Shown here: piece by piece, positions 52,288 through 63,000 of the stretch
Layout: every line of letters begins with the position of its first letter
How positions within the stretch are numbered: the first letter of the stretch is position 1
DNA from: Niveispirillum cyanobacteriorum
GTDB lineage: Bacteria > Pseudomonadota > Alphaproteobacteria > Azospirillales > Azospirillaceae
Assembly: GCF_002868735.1 (NCBI RefSeq)
Contig: NZ_CP025613.1
Location: forward strand, 744,001-808,000
Direction: 5' to 3'
Length of the DNA: 64,000 nucleotides
Notes under the pieces: model-generated
Told to the model about the DNA's origin: nothing
What the model saw: only the letters and a program-made list of their open reading frames with translations
Database searches by the model: none
Program-made: the position numbers and the translations under genes

Positions 52288-53502
52288 TTATTTGCCCTGG
52301 CCGACATAGGGGCGGTGCAGCTTGACCTCGCGGTTCAGCTCCACGCCAAAGCCGGGCTTGTCGGACAGTTTCAGCTTGCCATTGACGGGCACTGGCTCAC
52401 CCAGCAGCTGCGGATGGAACATCGGCACGACCTTGTCGGCCTTGGGCGCCATCATCAGGAATTCGGCAAACGGGCTGTTATGGCGCGTGATGACAAAGTG
52501 ATAGGAATAGACCGACGACCCGTGCGGAATGACCATAATGCCCCGGCTGTCGGCCATATTGGCAATCTTGGTCAGCTCGGTGACACCGCCGCACCAGCCC
52601 ACATCCGGCTGGATGATGTCGCAGCAATCCATCTCCATCAGCATGCGGAAGCCCCAGCGGGTAGCCTCATGCTCGCCCGTCGTCACCAGCATGCCCGGCG
52701 GGGCCTTCTTCTTCAGTTCGGCGTAGCCCCAGTAATCGTCGGGCGACAGCGCCTCTTCGATCCATTTCAGGCCATATTCATGCGCCTTGTGGGCCAGCTT
52801 GGTGGCGTAGTTCAGGTCGAGTGCCATCCAGCAATCGAACATCAGCCAGAAATCCTCGCCCACCCGCTCGCGCATGGTGGCCAGTTCTTCGATATTCTTG
52901 CGCAGGCCTTCCTCGCCTTCCGCCGGGCCATGATGCAGGGGCATCTTGCCGCCGATAAAGCCCATTTGCTTGGCCAGATCGGGGCGCGCGCCGGTGGCAT
53001 AGAAGGTCAGTTCATCGCGGACCGCACCACCCAGCAGGTGATAGACCGGTTCCTGCCGCAGCTTGCCCAGCAGGTCCCACAGGGCCAGATCGACGCCGGA
53101 AATGGCGTTCACCACCAGACCCTTGCGGCCATAATATTGCGAGCCGAAATACATCTGGTCCCAGATCTTCTCCACTTCCACCGGCGAACGGCCGATCAGA
53201 AAGCGGGAGAAATGCTTTTCCACCAGATAGCAGGCCGGCTCCCCGCCCGTGGTCACCGCGAATCCGATGGTGCCATCCGACGCCTCGATCTCCACAACCA
53301 GCGTGCCAAGCACATTGATGCCAAAGCTCTGCCTGGACTGGCGATATTCGGGATAGCGGCTCATCGGGGTGGCGATATGATCGTCGATCCAGTGGCCATC
53401 GCCCTGGTCATGATAATCGGCACCACCACCGCGCACCACATAGGCGCGGACATCGCGGATAAGAGGGAAGGCCATGGTGTTTTCACACTCCCTGAAGGGC
53501 AT
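52288..53502 (-). CDS. rhmD: L-rhamnonate dehydratase (enolase superfamily)
   Basis: 404 residues. It removes water from L-rhamnonate to give 2-keto-3-deoxy-L-rhamnonate. The sequence closely follows E. coli RhmD as I know it: [59 protein letters not shown] and [23 protein letters not shown]. Mg2+ ligands are the Asp in MFDCWMALD, the Glu in KWIEEAL and the Glu in TTGEHEA; the His in IPHGSSVYS is the general base. It is first of a three-gene minus-strand operon and divergent from L-rhamnose dehydrogenase. Confidence 0.92.
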   Translation of the reverse strand: MPFRECENTMAFPLIRDVRAYVVRGGGADYHDQGDGHWIDDHIATPMSRYPEYRQSRQSFGINVLGTLVVEIEASDGTIGFAVTTGGEPACYLVEKHFSRFLIGRSPVEVEKIWDQMYFGSQYYGRKGLVVNAISGVDLALWDLLGKLRQEPVYHLLGGAVRDELTFYATGARPDLAKQMGFIGGKMPLHHGPAEGEEGLRKNIEELATMRERVGEDFWLMFDCWMALDLNYATKLAHKAHEYGLKWIEEALSPDDYWGYAELKKKAPPGMLVTTGEHEATRWGFRMLMEMDCCDIIQPDVGWCGGVTELTKIANMADSRGIMVIPHGSSVYSYHFVITRHNSPFAEFLMMAPKADKVVPMFHPQLLGEPVPVNGKLKLSDKPGFGVELNREVKLHRPYVGQGK

Positions 53503-53539
53503 GCGCAGCGGGCAAGGAAAGCGCGCACGTTCTCAATTG

Positions 53540-53567
53540 TGGGATACAGTTTTATAAAATGGGACAA
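53540..53567. promoter_or_regulatory. Repeat elements in the rhmD / rhamnose dehydrogenase divergent promoter
   Basis: TGGGATA (53540-53546) and TGGGACA (53560-53566) are direct repeats 20 bp apart, about two helical turns. Between them lies the perfect palindrome TTTTATAAAA (53550-53559). This AT-rich core sits 38-65 bp from the rhmD start and about 120 bp from the dehydrogenase start. It looks like a regulator site shared by the two arms of the rhamnose cluster. Confidence 0.4.
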
Positions 53568-53682
53568 CTTCTGTCAATGCGGTCCTGATACCGGTCACCC
53601 TTTCCCACTGGGGGATCAGGCTTGCGTCAGATTTTGATTTATGAGACATCATTCCGCAATATGAGATTCAAGGAGGAAAGCC

Positions 53683-54447
53683 ATGCGTTTGTTGGAAGGC
53701 AAAACCGTGCTGATCACCGGTGCATCGCGCGGGATCGGAGCGGCTGTGGCGGTCGAATGCGCCCGGCATGGGGCCAATGTCGCCATCAACTATGCAGCCT
53801 CCCCCGCCGCTGCCGAAGATGTGGTGGCGCAGATTGAGGCGCTGGGTCAGAAGGCCATCGCCGTGAAGGGTGATGTGTCCGATCCGGCGGCGGCCCCGGA
53901 ATTCGTGAAGGCAGCCGTGGCGGCCTTCGGCGGCGTCGATGTCTTCGTCTCTAACGCCGGCATCTGCCCGTTCCATGGGTTCCTGGACATGCCGGTCGAT
54001 GTGGTTGACCGGACCATCAAGGTGAACCTGAACGGCGCCTATTACATGACCCAGGCCGCCGCCAACCAGATGAAGAATCAGGGCCGTGGCGGGGCGATCA
54101 TCGCCATCTCCTCCATCTCCGCCCTGGTCGGCGGCGGCATGCAGACCCATTACACGCCCACCAAGGCCGGTGTGCATTCGCTGATGCAGAGCTGCGCCAT
54201 CGCGCTCGGTCCCTATGGCATCCGCTGCAATTCGCTGCTGCCGGGCACCATCCTGACCGACATCAACAAGGATGATTTGGCCGATACAGCCAAGCGCACC
54301 TACATGGAAGGCCGCATCCCCCTGGGCCGCCTGGGCCAGCCGGAAGATATGGGCGGGCCGGTCGTGTTCCTGGCGTCCGATCTGGCCCGCTATGTAACGG
54401 GTGCCGCGCTGCTGGTCGATGGCGGCGCGTTTGTGAATTTGCAGTAA
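53683..54447 (+). CDS. L-rhamnose 1-dehydrogenase (SDR family)
   Basis: 254 residues. It oxidises L-rhamnose to L-rhamnono-lactone with NAD(P)+. Besides SDR motifs (TGASRGIG, SNAGICPFHGF, ISSISAL, YTPTK) it contains stretches I recall from the Sphingomonas/Azotobacter enzyme (LRA1): NAGICPFHGFLDMP, QTHYTPTKAGVHSLMQSCAI, ALGPYGIRCNSLLPGTILTD, INKDDL and the end TGAALLVDGGAFVNLQ. Placement opposite rhmD supports this. AAGGAGGAAAGCC gives a strong ribosome site. Lactonase (LRA2) is not in the window. lutA follows 15 bp downstream. Confidence 0.88.
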   Translation: MRLLEGKTVLITGASRGIGAAVAVECARHGANVAINYAASPAAAEDVVAQIEALGQKAIAVKGDVSDPAAAPEFVKAAVAAFGGVDVFVSNAGICPFHGFLDMPVDVVDRTIKVNLNGAYYMTQAAANQMKNQGRGGAIIAISSISALVGGGMQTHYTPTKAGVHSLMQSCAIALGPYGIRCNSLLPGTILTDINKDDLADTAKRTYMEGRIPLGRLGQPEDMGGPVVFLASDLARYVTGAALLVDGGAFVNLQ

Positions 54448-54462
54448 CCGGTCCCCCACAAA

Positions 54463-55209
54463 ATGCGCGTCTCGCTTTTCATCACCTGCATCAATGACAG
54501 CCTGTTTCCCGATACCGGCCGGGCCGTGGTGCGGGTGCTGGAGCGGCTGGGGCATCAGGTGGAGTTTCCGCTGGCCCAGACCTGCTGCGGCCAGATGCAT
54601 CATAATTCCGGTTATCATGATGACGCGGTGGGCCTGGTCCGCCGCTTCGTCGATACGTTCCAAGATGCGGAAGCCATCGTGATCCCGTCCACCTCCTGCA
54701 CCGCCATGGTGCGGGGGCAATATCCCTATCTGGCCCAGCATGTGGCCAAGGATGAGGGGCTGCTGCGAGCGGTGGAGGCGATGGCGCCGCGCGTCTTTGA
54801 ATTCTCCGAATTCCTGACGCAGAAGCTTGGGTTGAGCGATGTCGGTGCTTATTATCCGCACCGGGTCACCTATCACAGCTCGTGCAATTCGCTCCGCTCC
54901 CTGAACCTGGGTGACGGGCCGCTGACCCTGCTGCGGCATGTGTCGGGCATCGATCTGGTGGAACTGCCCAATAACCGCGAATGCTGCGGCTTTGGTGGCA
55001 CCTTTGCCGTGAAGAATGCCGAGACCAGCACCGCCATGCTGACCGACAAGATGCGCCACATCCTGTCCACCGGGGCGGAGATCTGCACCGCCGGCGACAA
55101 TAGCTGTCTGATGCATATTGGCGGCGGCCTGTCGCGGCAGCGCACGGGCGTGCGTACGGTGCATCTGGCGCAGATCCTGGCCTCCACGGCGGAGGAACCC
55201 TGGGCATGA
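54463..55209 (+). CDS. lutA: L-lactate utilisation protein LutA (LldE), Fe-S oxidoreductase
   Basis: 248 residues. Two CCG-type cysteine-rich domains: QTCCGQMHHNSGYH and PSTSCTAMVRG, then YHSSCNSLRSL and NRECCGFGGTFAVK, for Fe-S or heterodisulfide-reductase-type redox chemistry. With LutB and LutC it oxidises L-lactate to pyruvate. It follows the L-rhamnose dehydrogenase by 15 bp and overlaps lutB by 4 bases (ATGA). L-Lactate is an end product of the rhamnose route encoded opposite, which explains the linkage. Confidence 0.92.
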   Translation: MRVSLFITCINDSLFPDTGRAVVRVLERLGHQVEFPLAQTCCGQMHHNSGYHDDAVGLVRRFVDTFQDAEAIVIPSTSCTAMVRGQYPYLAQHVAKDEGLLRAVEAMAPRVFEFSEFLTQKLGLSDVGAYYPHRVTYHSSCNSLRSLNLGDGPLTLLRHVSGIDLVELPNNRECCGFGGTFAVKNAETSTAMLTDKMRHILSTGAEICTAGDNSCLMHIGGGLSRQRTGVRTVHLAQILASTAEEPWA

Positions 55210-56606
55210 GCACCAATTTCCCCACCCGCGCCGCCGATGGACTGCGCAACACGCAGCAGCGGCGCAACCTGGCCAAGGCCACCAATACCATCCGGGGCAA
55301 GACCGCCAAGGTCACCGCCGAACTGCCGGACTGGGAAGCGCTGCGCGAGGCCGGCAAGGCCATCAAGCGGGAGGCGCATGCCAAGCTGGACCAATACCTG
55401 CTGCAACTAGAGGAAATGGTCACCAAGGCAGGCGGTCATGTTCATTGGGCCGCCGATGCGGCCGAGGCGCGAGAGATCATTGTCCGCCTGACGAGGCAAG
55501 CGGGCACCGATCAGGTCATCAAGATCAAGTCCATGACCACGGACGAGATTGAGCTGAACCCCGCCCTGGAAGAAGCCGGCATCCGCCCCTATGAAACCGA
55601 TCTGGCCGATATGATCGTGCAGATGGCGAAGGAGAGGCCGTCGCATCTGCTGGTGCCCGCCATCCACAAGAACCGCGTGGAAATTCGCGATCTTTTCCGG
55701 GCGGAAATGGGGGAGCATGGCACTGGCCTGTCCGACCGTCCGCCCGACCTGACGCGCGCCGCCCGCGCCTATCTGCGCCAGAAATTCATGGAGACGAAGG
55801 TCGCCATCAGTGGCGCCAACTTCGCCGTGGCCGAGACAGGCACCGTGGGCGTTGTGGAGTCGGAGGGCAATGGCCGCATGTGCCTGACCCTGCCTCAAGT
55901 CCTGATCTCCATCATGGGCATCGAAAAGGTGCTGCCACGCTTCGATGACCTGTCGGTGTTCCTCCAGCTACTGCCCCGCGCGGCCACGGGGGAGCGGATG
56001 AACCCCTATAATTCGCTCTGGACCGGGGTGCATGCAGGCGACGGGCCATGCGAATTCCATCTGGTGCTGCTGGATAATGGCCGCAGCAAAATCCTGGCGG
56101 ATGAGGTGGCGCGCGAAACGCTGCACTGCATCCGCTGTTCGCGCTGCCTGAACGTCTGTCCCGTCTATGAACGGGCAGGCGGCCATGCCTATGACAGCAT
56201 GTATCAGGGACCCATCGGCGCCATCGTCACGCCGCAGCTGCGTGGCCTGGAGGAGGCAGGGAGCCTCCCCTATGCCAGCAGCCTGTGCGGCGCGTGTCAT
56301 GAAGTATGCCCGGTCAAGATTAACATTCCGCAAATCCTGGTCCATCTGCGTGGCCGCGTGGTTCGCGAGGGCCATGCCGGCAAGGGAGAGGCGCTGGCCA
56401 TGGGGGTCGCCGCCCGCATGTTCGGCAACCAAGGGGCCTTGGACTGGTCATTGTGGGCGGGTCGGCTGGGCCAGAAGCTGCTGATGCGGGATGGCACCCT
56501 GCCCTGGCTGCCCCCGCCCTTGTCCGGCTGGACCCTGTCGCGCGATTTCCCAGCGCTGCCGGAACAGAGCTTCCGCGACTGGTGGCAGAAGCGGGAGGAC
56601 AAGTGA
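55206..56606 (+). CDS. lutB: L-lactate utilisation protein LutB (LldF), ferredoxin-like
   Basis: 466 residues. The N-terminal LUD domain (~60-300: MTTDEIELNPALEEAGIRPY, ETDLADMIVQ, KVAISGANFAVAETGTVGVV) is followed by two [4Fe-4S] motifs, CIRCSRCLNVCPVY (~305-318) and CGACHEVCPVKINIP (~357-371), and a C-terminal helical tail with the family LPWLPPPLSGW region. It is the electron-transfer subunit of the lactate-oxidising complex. Its TGA shares a base with the lutC ATG (TGATG). Confidence 0.93.
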   Translation: MSTNFPTRAADGLRNTQQRRNLAKATNTIRGKTAKVTAELPDWEALREAGKAIKREAHAKLDQYLLQLEEMVTKAGGHVHWAADAAEAREIIVRLTRQAGTDQVIKIKSMTTDEIELNPALEEAGIRPYETDLADMIVQMAKERPSHLLVPAIHKNRVEIRDLFRAEMGEHGTGLSDRPPDLTRAARAYLRQKFMETKVAISGANFAVAETGTVGVVESEGNGRMCLTLPQVLISIMGIEKVLPRFDDLSVFLQLLPRAATGERMNPYNSLWTGVHAGDGPCEFHLVLLDNGRSKILADEVARETLHCIRCSRCLNVCPVYERAGGHAYDSMYQGPIGAIVTPQLRGLEEAGSLPYASSLCGACHEVCPVKINIPQILVHLRGRVVREGHAGKGEALAMGVAARMFGNQGALDWSLWAGRLGQKLLMRDGTLPWLPPPLSGWTLSRDFPALPEQSFRDWWQKREDK

Positions 56607-57217
56607 TGAACGGTCGTGACCTGATCCTGTCGCGCGTGCGCGCCGCCATCGCCGGCAGCCCGCCACCCGTCACACCCACCCCGGCCATCAACCGCGTGTG
56701 GGAAGGCGACCGCGAAGCCATGGTGGAACGGTTCCTGGACCGGCTGCGCGATTACAATGTGGGTGTGACCCGGACCAGCGGCACTGTAGCCCCTGCCTTG
56801 GCCGGCATTCTGGCAGGCCGTGGCATTGACCGGCTGGCTGTACCGACCGACCTGCCGGCGGAATGGCGGCCAGATGGGGTGGCACTGGTACCCGATGATA
56901 ATCTGCCCCATGGCGCGCTGAACGCCATTCCCGGTGCCCTGACCGGGGCGGCCTTGGCCATTGCCGAGACGGGCAGTATCGTTCTGGATGGCGGGGCGGC
57001 ACAGGGACGGCGCGCCCTGACCCTGCTGCCCGATTATCACCTCTGCGTGGTACGGGCCGAACAGCTGGTCGGGCTGGTGCCTGAAGCCATCGCCGCCCTG
57101 GTGCCCAACCGCCCCATCACCTTCTGTTCTGGTCCCTCGGCCACCGCCGATATTGAGCTGGACCGGGTGGTGGGCGTGCATGGACCGCGACGGCTGGATG
57201 TCCTGTTCGTGGGTTGA
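56606..57217 (+). CDS. lutC: L-lactate utilisation protein LutC (LldG)
   Basis: 203 residues, start MNGRDLILSRVRAAI at 56606 overlapping the lutB stop. Consists of a LUD domain: the segment GAALAIAETGSIVLDGGAAQ followed by GRRALTLLPDYHLCVVRAEQ, then TFCSGPSATADIELDRVVGV, HGPRRLDVLFVG, all typical of LutC. It completes the lactate oxidation complex. It ends in a hairpin region shared with the convergent dehydratase gene. Confidence 0.93.
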   Translation: MNGRDLILSRVRAAIAGSPPPVTPTPAINRVWEGDREAMVERFLDRLRDYNVGVTRTSGTVAPALAGILAGRGIDRLAVPTDLPAEWRPDGVALVPDDNLPHGALNAIPGALTGAALAIAETGSIVLDGGAAQGRRALTLLPDYHLCVVRAEQLVGLVPEAIAALVPNRPITFCSGPSATADIELDRVVGVHGPRRLDVLFVG

Positions 57218-57232
57218 CACACCAATGAAGAA

Positions 57233-57257
57233 GGGGGCGCCTGGTTGAAGCGCCCCC
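57233..57257. terminator. Hairpin between lutC and the convergent dehydratase gene
   Basis: GGGGGCGC (57233-57240) and GCGCCCCC (57250-57257) form a perfect 8-bp stem with a 9-base loop. On the minus strand TTCTTCATTG follows, so it works best as the terminator of the dehydratase gene (ends 57266); the plus strand has no T-run. Confidence 0.6.
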
Positions 57258-57265
57258 CCACTTAC

Positions 57266-59080
57266 TCAGTGATTATCCCGCGGCACCCCATAGGTCTCGG
57301 CAATGCGCTGGAACTGTGCCGCCGGTTCCAGGATGGCGCCGTCGCCCAACTGCCCCACCATGCGGCGCTGAATTTCCTGCCACGGCGTTTGCGAGGCCGG
57401 ATAGCGATAGCCACCCGCCGCCGCCAGTGCCCGCTGACGCTCCGCGATCTCCGCATCCGGGATCAGGATATCGGCCCGGCCCTTGCGCAGGTCGATCCGC
57501 ACCCGGTCGCCGCTGCGCAGGATGGCCAGATTGCCGCCTGCTGCCGCCTCTGGTGAGGCATTCAGGATGGAGGGCGAGCCTGAAGTGCCCGACTGCCGCC
57601 CGTCGCCGATGCAAGGCAGGACGCTGACGCCCTGTTTGATCAGATAGGCAGGGGGCCGCATGTTCACCACTTCTGCCGCCCCTGGATAACCGATAGGGCC
57701 GGCCCCGCGCATCACCAGGATGTCGTTGGGGCCAATATCCAGGGCGGGATCATCGATGCGGTGATGATAATCCTCCGGCCCGTCGAACACGAAGGCACGG
57801 CCTTCGAACGCCTCGGGATCGGCGGGGTTTGACAGATAGCGCTCCCGGAATTCCGCGCTGATCACCGAGGTCTTGACGATGGCATTGTCGAACAGGCTGC
57901 CGCGCAACAAGATGAAACCGGCCTCGGGCTTCAGCGGATTGTCGAAGGTGCGGATAACCTCCGGCATTTCGATCTCGCGGCCCCGGCAATTATCCCCGAT
58001 GGTGCGGCCATTGACGGTCATGGCATCTTCGCGAATCAGGCCCTGGCCCATCAGCTGATTGACCACGGCGGGCACGCCGCCGGCATGGTGATAATCCTCG
58101 CCCAGATACTCCCCCGCCGGCTGAAGGTTCACCAGCAGCGGGATTTTATGGCCATAGGTCTGCCAGTCATCAAGCGACAGTTCCACGCCCATATGCCGCG
58201 CGATAGCGGCCAGATGGATGGGGGCGTTTGTGGACCCGCCGATGGCCGAATTCACGACGATGGCGTTCAGGAAGGCATCGCGCGTCATGATGTCGGACGG
58301 CTTCAGGTCCTCCTCCACCATGCCCACGATGCGCTTGCCCGTCTCGTACGCCACCTGCTGGCGTTCGCGATAGGGGGCGGGAATGGCGGCGGAGCCGGGC
58401 AATTGCATGCCCAGCGCTTCGGCCAGCGAATTCATGGTGGTCGCCGTGCCCATCGTGTTGCAATAGCCCGTGGACGGGGCAGAGGAGGCAACCAGATCGA
58501 TGAAACCCTTATAATCGATCTCACCCGCCGCCATCATCTGGCGCGCCTTCCAGACGATGGTACCCGATCCCGTGCGCTCCCCCTTGTGCCAGCCATTCAG
58601 CATGGGGCCGACCGACAGGGCGATGGCTGGAATATTCACGGTCGCGGCGGCCATCAGCATGGCCGGCGTGGTCTTGTCGCAACCGATGGTCAGCACCACC
58701 CCGTCCAGCGGGTAGCCGTATAGCAGCTCCACCAGCCCCAGATAGGCGAGGTTGCGGTCAAGGCCCGCCGTCGGGCGCTTGCCCGTCTCCTGAATCGGAT
58801 GAACGGGGAATTCGATGGCGATACCGCCCGCAGTGCGGATGCCTTCCCGGATACGTTCCGCCAGCACCACATGGTGGCGGTTGCACGGGGACAGATCCGA
58901 TCCTGTCTGGGCGATACCGATAATGGGCTTGCCCGACTGCAATTCCTCCCGGCTCAACCCGAAATTCAGATAGCGCTCCAGATAGAGCGCCGTCATGTCG
59001 GCATTGGCGGGGTTGTTGAACCATTCCTGCGACCGCAGGCGGCGGGGTGACATGCCCTGCGCGACCTGATCCTTGGCCAT
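57266..59080 (-). CDS. IlvD/Edd-family sugar-acid dehydratase (xylonate/arabinonate type)
   Basis: 604 residues, start supported by AGGGAGAAT. Fe-S ligands are in [19 protein letters not shown] and STGYCNTMG; further family stretches are [31 protein letters not shown] and [30 protein letters not shown]. The sequence pattern closely follows Caulobacter xylonate dehydratase XylD as I recall it, so the substrate is probably a pentonate or related sugar acid (D-xylonate, L-arabinonate, possibly galactonate), not dihydroxy acids of branched-chain synthesis. It is convergent with lutC and preceded by a GntR gene on the same strand. Confidence 0.87.
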   Translation of the reverse strand: MAKDQVAQGMSPRRLRSQEWFNNPANADMTALYLERYLNFGLSREELQSGKPIIGIAQTGSDLSPCNRHHVVLAERIREGIRTAGGIAIEFPVHPIQETGKRPTAGLDRNLAYLGLVELLYGYPLDGVVLTIGCDKTTPAMLMAAATVNIPAIALSVGPMLNGWHKGERTGSGTIVWKARQMMAAGEIDYKGFIDLVASSAPSTGYCNTMGTATTMNSLAEALGMQLPGSAAIPAPYRERQQVAYETGKRIVGMVEEDLKPSDIMTRDAFLNAIVVNSAIGGSTNAPIHLAAIARHMGVELSLDDWQTYGHKIPLLVNLQPAGEYLGEDYHHAGGVPAVVNQLMGQGLIREDAMTVNGRTIGDNCRGREIEMPEVIRTFDNPLKPEAGFILLRGSLFDNAIVKTSVISAEFRERYLSNPADPEAFEGRAFVFDGPEDYHHRIDDPALDIGPNDILVMRGAGPIGYPGAAEVVNMRPPAYLIKQGVSVLPCIGDGRQSGTSGSPSILNASPEAAAGGNLAILRSGDRVRIDLRKGRADILIPDAEIAERQRALAAAGGYRYPASQTPWQEIQRRMVGQLGDGAILEPAAQFQRIAETYGVPRDNH

Positions 59081-59290
59081 AACCTATTCTCCCTGGAACC
59101 ACCGGCACACGTCCTGACGAACGTCCCGACTGTTTTCGGATAGCACGTCTTTTACTAGATTTCCATTATTATATTATAAATACGGAGACATGATTACATG
59201 ATGACCGTGACAGGCCGGCGCAAATCCGATTGGCAATGATGTTGTGAAAAGCGCGCTGGCGGAACAAGGCACGCTGCTGCCGCGACTCCG

Positions 59291-59932
59291 TCAAACCCCG
59301 AACTGGACGTGCAGATCGTCCAGCGTGCTGCGGATATGGTCGGCCACCAGACGATCCACCCGTTCCGCATCCATGGATATCCAGGCCTCCAGAATGGCCC
59401 GGTGTTCAAGCCGTGCCCGATCCTCCCGCCCCTTCGGCTCCAGATGCAGGCGGACATAGCGTTCCGACAGGATGTGAAGCCGTTTCAGCAACTGATAGGT
59501 CACGGGGCCCCCCGGCTTGATCAGTGACAGATGGAACAGGCGGTTCTGGGTGACGTGATCGGCACCGTCGCGGTCCTGATCCAGTTCCAGTGCCGCCAGG
59601 GCCGCACAGGCCGCCGCATGATGGTCCGGTGTCGCACGACGCGCGCCATCCACCACGGCGCCGGGTTCCAGTTTCAGGCGCAACGCGAAAACTTCCGCTG
59701 CCTCCGCCTTGGTCAAAGGGCGCACCACGTAGCCACGATTGGGATAGGAGATCAGCAGCCCATCCTGTTCCAGACGGCCCAGAGCCTCCCGCAAGGGGAT
59801 CTTGCTGACGCCCAGCTCCGTTGCGATCACGTCCTGGCGTAGCGGCGTGCCAGCAGGGATGGCGCCGCACAATATCTTGCGGCGCACCGCCTCATAGGTC
59901 TGGTCCGACAGGGTTCTGACAATGATGCTCAT
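59291..59932 (-). CDS. GntR-family regulator, FCD domain
   Basis: 213 residues. The winged helix (~8-75: YEAVRRKILCGAIPAGTPLR, ATELGVSKIPLREALGRLEQ, DGLLISYPNRGYVV) precedes an FCD ligand-binding domain (~80-205, EVFALRLKLEPGAVVDGARR, ENRL-type FHLSLIKPGG, LEHRAILEAW). It lies upstream of the sugar-acid dehydratase gene on the same strand with a 210-bp gap containing an AT-rich stretch (59166-59181) that may hold its operator. A role in control of the dehydratase or the rhamnose/lactate genes is inferred from position. Only ~30% of the residues by eye resemble the 6688 GntR protein. Confidence 0.82.
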   Translation of the reverse strand: MSIIVRTLSDQTYEAVRRKILCGAIPAGTPLRQDVIATELGVSKIPLREALGRLEQDGLLISYPNRGYVVRPLTKAEAAEVFALRLKLEPGAVVDGARRATPDHHAAACAALAALELDQDRDGADHVTQNRLFHLSLIKPGGPVTYQLLKRLHILSERYVRLHLEPKGREDRARLEHRAILEAWISMDAERVDRLVADHIRSTLDDLHVQFGV

Positions 59933-60045
59933 CGCGGCGCCGGGACAGGAGACAGGGAAATCATCATACTTATACCAGTGACGGGAAGGTCCGTGCGCGA
60001 GAAGAATGCACGTACCAGGAAAAGATGAGCGAGCCTGTACACGCT

Positions 60046-63000
60046 TTACTGATGGGCGGACAATGGCGTCGGCTGCTGGCCCCGCCCGCTGTCGCGGTCA
60101 CCAAAGACCACACGGTTGCGGCCCGCCTGTTTGGCGCGGTAAAGCGCGGCATCGACCCGGCCCGTCAGACGGGCCAGATCATTGTCCTGGGGGCCATATT
60201 GGGCACCGCCGACACTGGCTGTCAGGCCGATGACACTGCCCTCATGCTCCACGGGCTTGGCCGCCACCATCTCCCGGATACGTTCGGCCACGACGCGGGC
60301 TTCGGCCTCATCCGTTTCGGGCAGCAGCACGGCCAGTTCCTCCCCGCCATAGCGGGCAACGATATCAGTGGTCCGTACCGATGCCAGCACGCGCTGCGCC
60401 GCCGCGCGCAGGGCGGCGTCCCCGGCATTGTGGCCGAACGTGTCATTCACCAGCTTGAAATGATCCAGATCCACGAGCAGCAGGCTGAACGGACGTCCAT
60501 AACGCTGCGCACGGTCGATCTCCGCCAGACCGGCCTCGTCAAACCGGCGACGGTTCAGAAGGCCGGTCAGGGCGTCGGTGGACGCCAGGCGCTCCAGTTC
60601 GGCATTGGCATCGACCAGATCCTGCGTGCGTTGCGCCACCAGCCGTTCCAACCAGCGCCGCTGCCGCCGCAAGGCCGCCGTCCGGGCCTGGATCACCAGC
60701 CCCAGCAGGGCCAGCACGGCCACCACGGCCCCTATCCGCGCCAATCCCGTCTGGTACCAGGACGGCAGCACGGTGATGGCAACGGTGCGCGTGGCACTGC
60801 CCCAGACCCCTTCCTTGTTGGTGGCGCGCAGACGCAGCGTATAGCTGCCGGGCGGCAGGTTGGTGTAGGTGGCAAGCCGGCCCAGCGCATCCACCTCCAC
60901 CCAGCCCTTGTCGAACCCATCCAGCGTATAGCTGTAGCGCAGACTGCCGGGACCGGCATAATCCAGGGCCGCAAAGCCGACGGTCAGCGTCTGGGCCCCT
61001 GCCGGGAGGTTGATGGCCGCCTGCGACGGCTTGGCCACCTTGGCGGCACCGATGGCCGTCTCCATCGGCGCCAGGGCCGTGAGGTTCAGGGCGGCAGCAG
61101 GGATCGGTTCGTTGTCGATACGAACCTCCGTCACCACAAGAGGCGGCTGATAGTCCCATCCGCGCAGGGCGGCGGGCCGCACGACCGTCAACCCCTCCCT
61201 TCCGCCGAACAGCAGCGCGCCTCCTTGCAGCCGCGCGGCAGAGCCGACCCATGTCCCCCGCACACCCAGACCGTCATCCCAGCCGACGGCGGTGATGGCG
61301 CGGGTGTCAGGATCGATGCGGGCCAGACCATCCTCCGTGCTGACCCAGATCTGTCCGGCATCGTCCATGACCATGGCCTGCACGCTATCGCCGGGCAGGC
61401 CATGGCGCTGTGACAGGGTGGTGAAGCGGTATCGTTCATCCGACAGGTCGCTGCCCAGTACACTGACCCCGCCGCCCAGCGTGCCCACCCAAAGGCGCCC
61501 CTGCCGGTCGTAAATCAGGCCGGTAATGTAGTTATGGGCCAACGAGGACCAGTCCCAGGACCGGTTCTGTACCCGGCGGATATGGCCGGTACGCGGATCG
61601 ATCAGGTGCAGGCCGCGATGGGTCCCGGCCCAGATGCGACCGTCTGGTGCGGTTGCCAACACGCGCACCCGGTCATCGGCCAGAGTGGTGGCGTCATCCG
61701 GATCATGGCGGAAATGGGTGACCGCACCGCTGCGCGGATCAAACCGGACCAGCCCATCGGTCGCCAGCCACAATTCACCGTCACGCACCAGGATGGCGTG
61801 GATGGGCGACCCGGCAAGGGTCCCAGGCAGGTCGACCTGCCGCACCTGACCCGTCGCCCGCGAATAACGCGCCAGCCCCAACTGCGTGCCGATCCAGACG
61901 GTATCCGTCCCCTCCTCAGCCATGGACAGGACATTGGCGCGCGGTAATCCCTGTCCCGGCGCACCACCGGGCGGCAGGCGAACACGGTCGCCCTTGGCCG
62001 GATCGAGAATATCGATGCCTTTGGACTCGAACCCCAGCCAAACCTTGCCATCACTGGCCGCCAGGATGGAGCGGACCTGCGGCTCACTGGGGCTGTCGGG
62101 GTGCGAGGGGGAGGAGAAGATAGACAGAATGCCCTGATTGGCAGGGTTGTGCACATTCACGCCCCCACCCCAGGTCGCCACCCAGATCAGGCCGGACCGG
62201 TCCCGCAGCATGGCGCGCACGGCATCGCTGCTGATGCTGGCCAGCACGGCGGGATCATGATGGATGGACCGCAGCACCCCGGTATCCAGGTCCAGCTCCA
62301 GAAGCCCGCCGGGATCGGTGGCGATCCAGATACGGTCACGGACATCGCCATCGATACGCAGATCCTGGATGGCCCGGACCTGCGGACGGTCGGCGATACG
62401 CCCATCGGCACGGGCCATGTCATAGGATTGTGAGATGCCTGTTTCCAGATCGTGACAGACGACGATGCCGCCGCGCGTGCCGATCCAGACACGACCGCGC
62501 GCATCCTCGAACAAGGTAGTGATGGAGGCATCAGGCGGGATGCTGGGCAGTGACAGCACATCATGCGCATCCTCGAACGCGCTGTGTCCCTGACGACGCA
62601 GGGCCAGCCCCCGGTCGGTCGCCACCCAGAGGGTGCCCTGCCGGTCGAACAACAGATCCAGCACGACATTACCCGGCAGGCCACCGGACCCGCCGCCATC
62701 CTGTATCTTGTAATTCTCCGCCGCCCCGGTATCAGCATCCAGCCGGGCCAGGCCGGAGCGCAACGCCACCCAGATATTACCTTCCCGGTCTTCCGCGAAG
62801 CGGTAGGCCGTGGGGTGGGCCAACCCGCCCGGACCCGCCGGATAGCGGGCAAAGCTCTCCGTTTCCGGAATGAACCGGGCGACACCGCCATTATTGGTGC
62901 CCACCCACAAGCGCCCCCGCTGATCCACATGCAGCGCGTTGACATAGCCGTCGGGTAGAGAGGATGGATCACGGCTGTCCGGCTGAAACACCCGGAAGCG

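Noticed and set aside
52279-55164. Frames at 52279-53637 (+) and 53668-55164 (-)
   Set aside because: Mirror frames of rhmD and of the rhamnose dehydrogenase/lutA genes; no family features.
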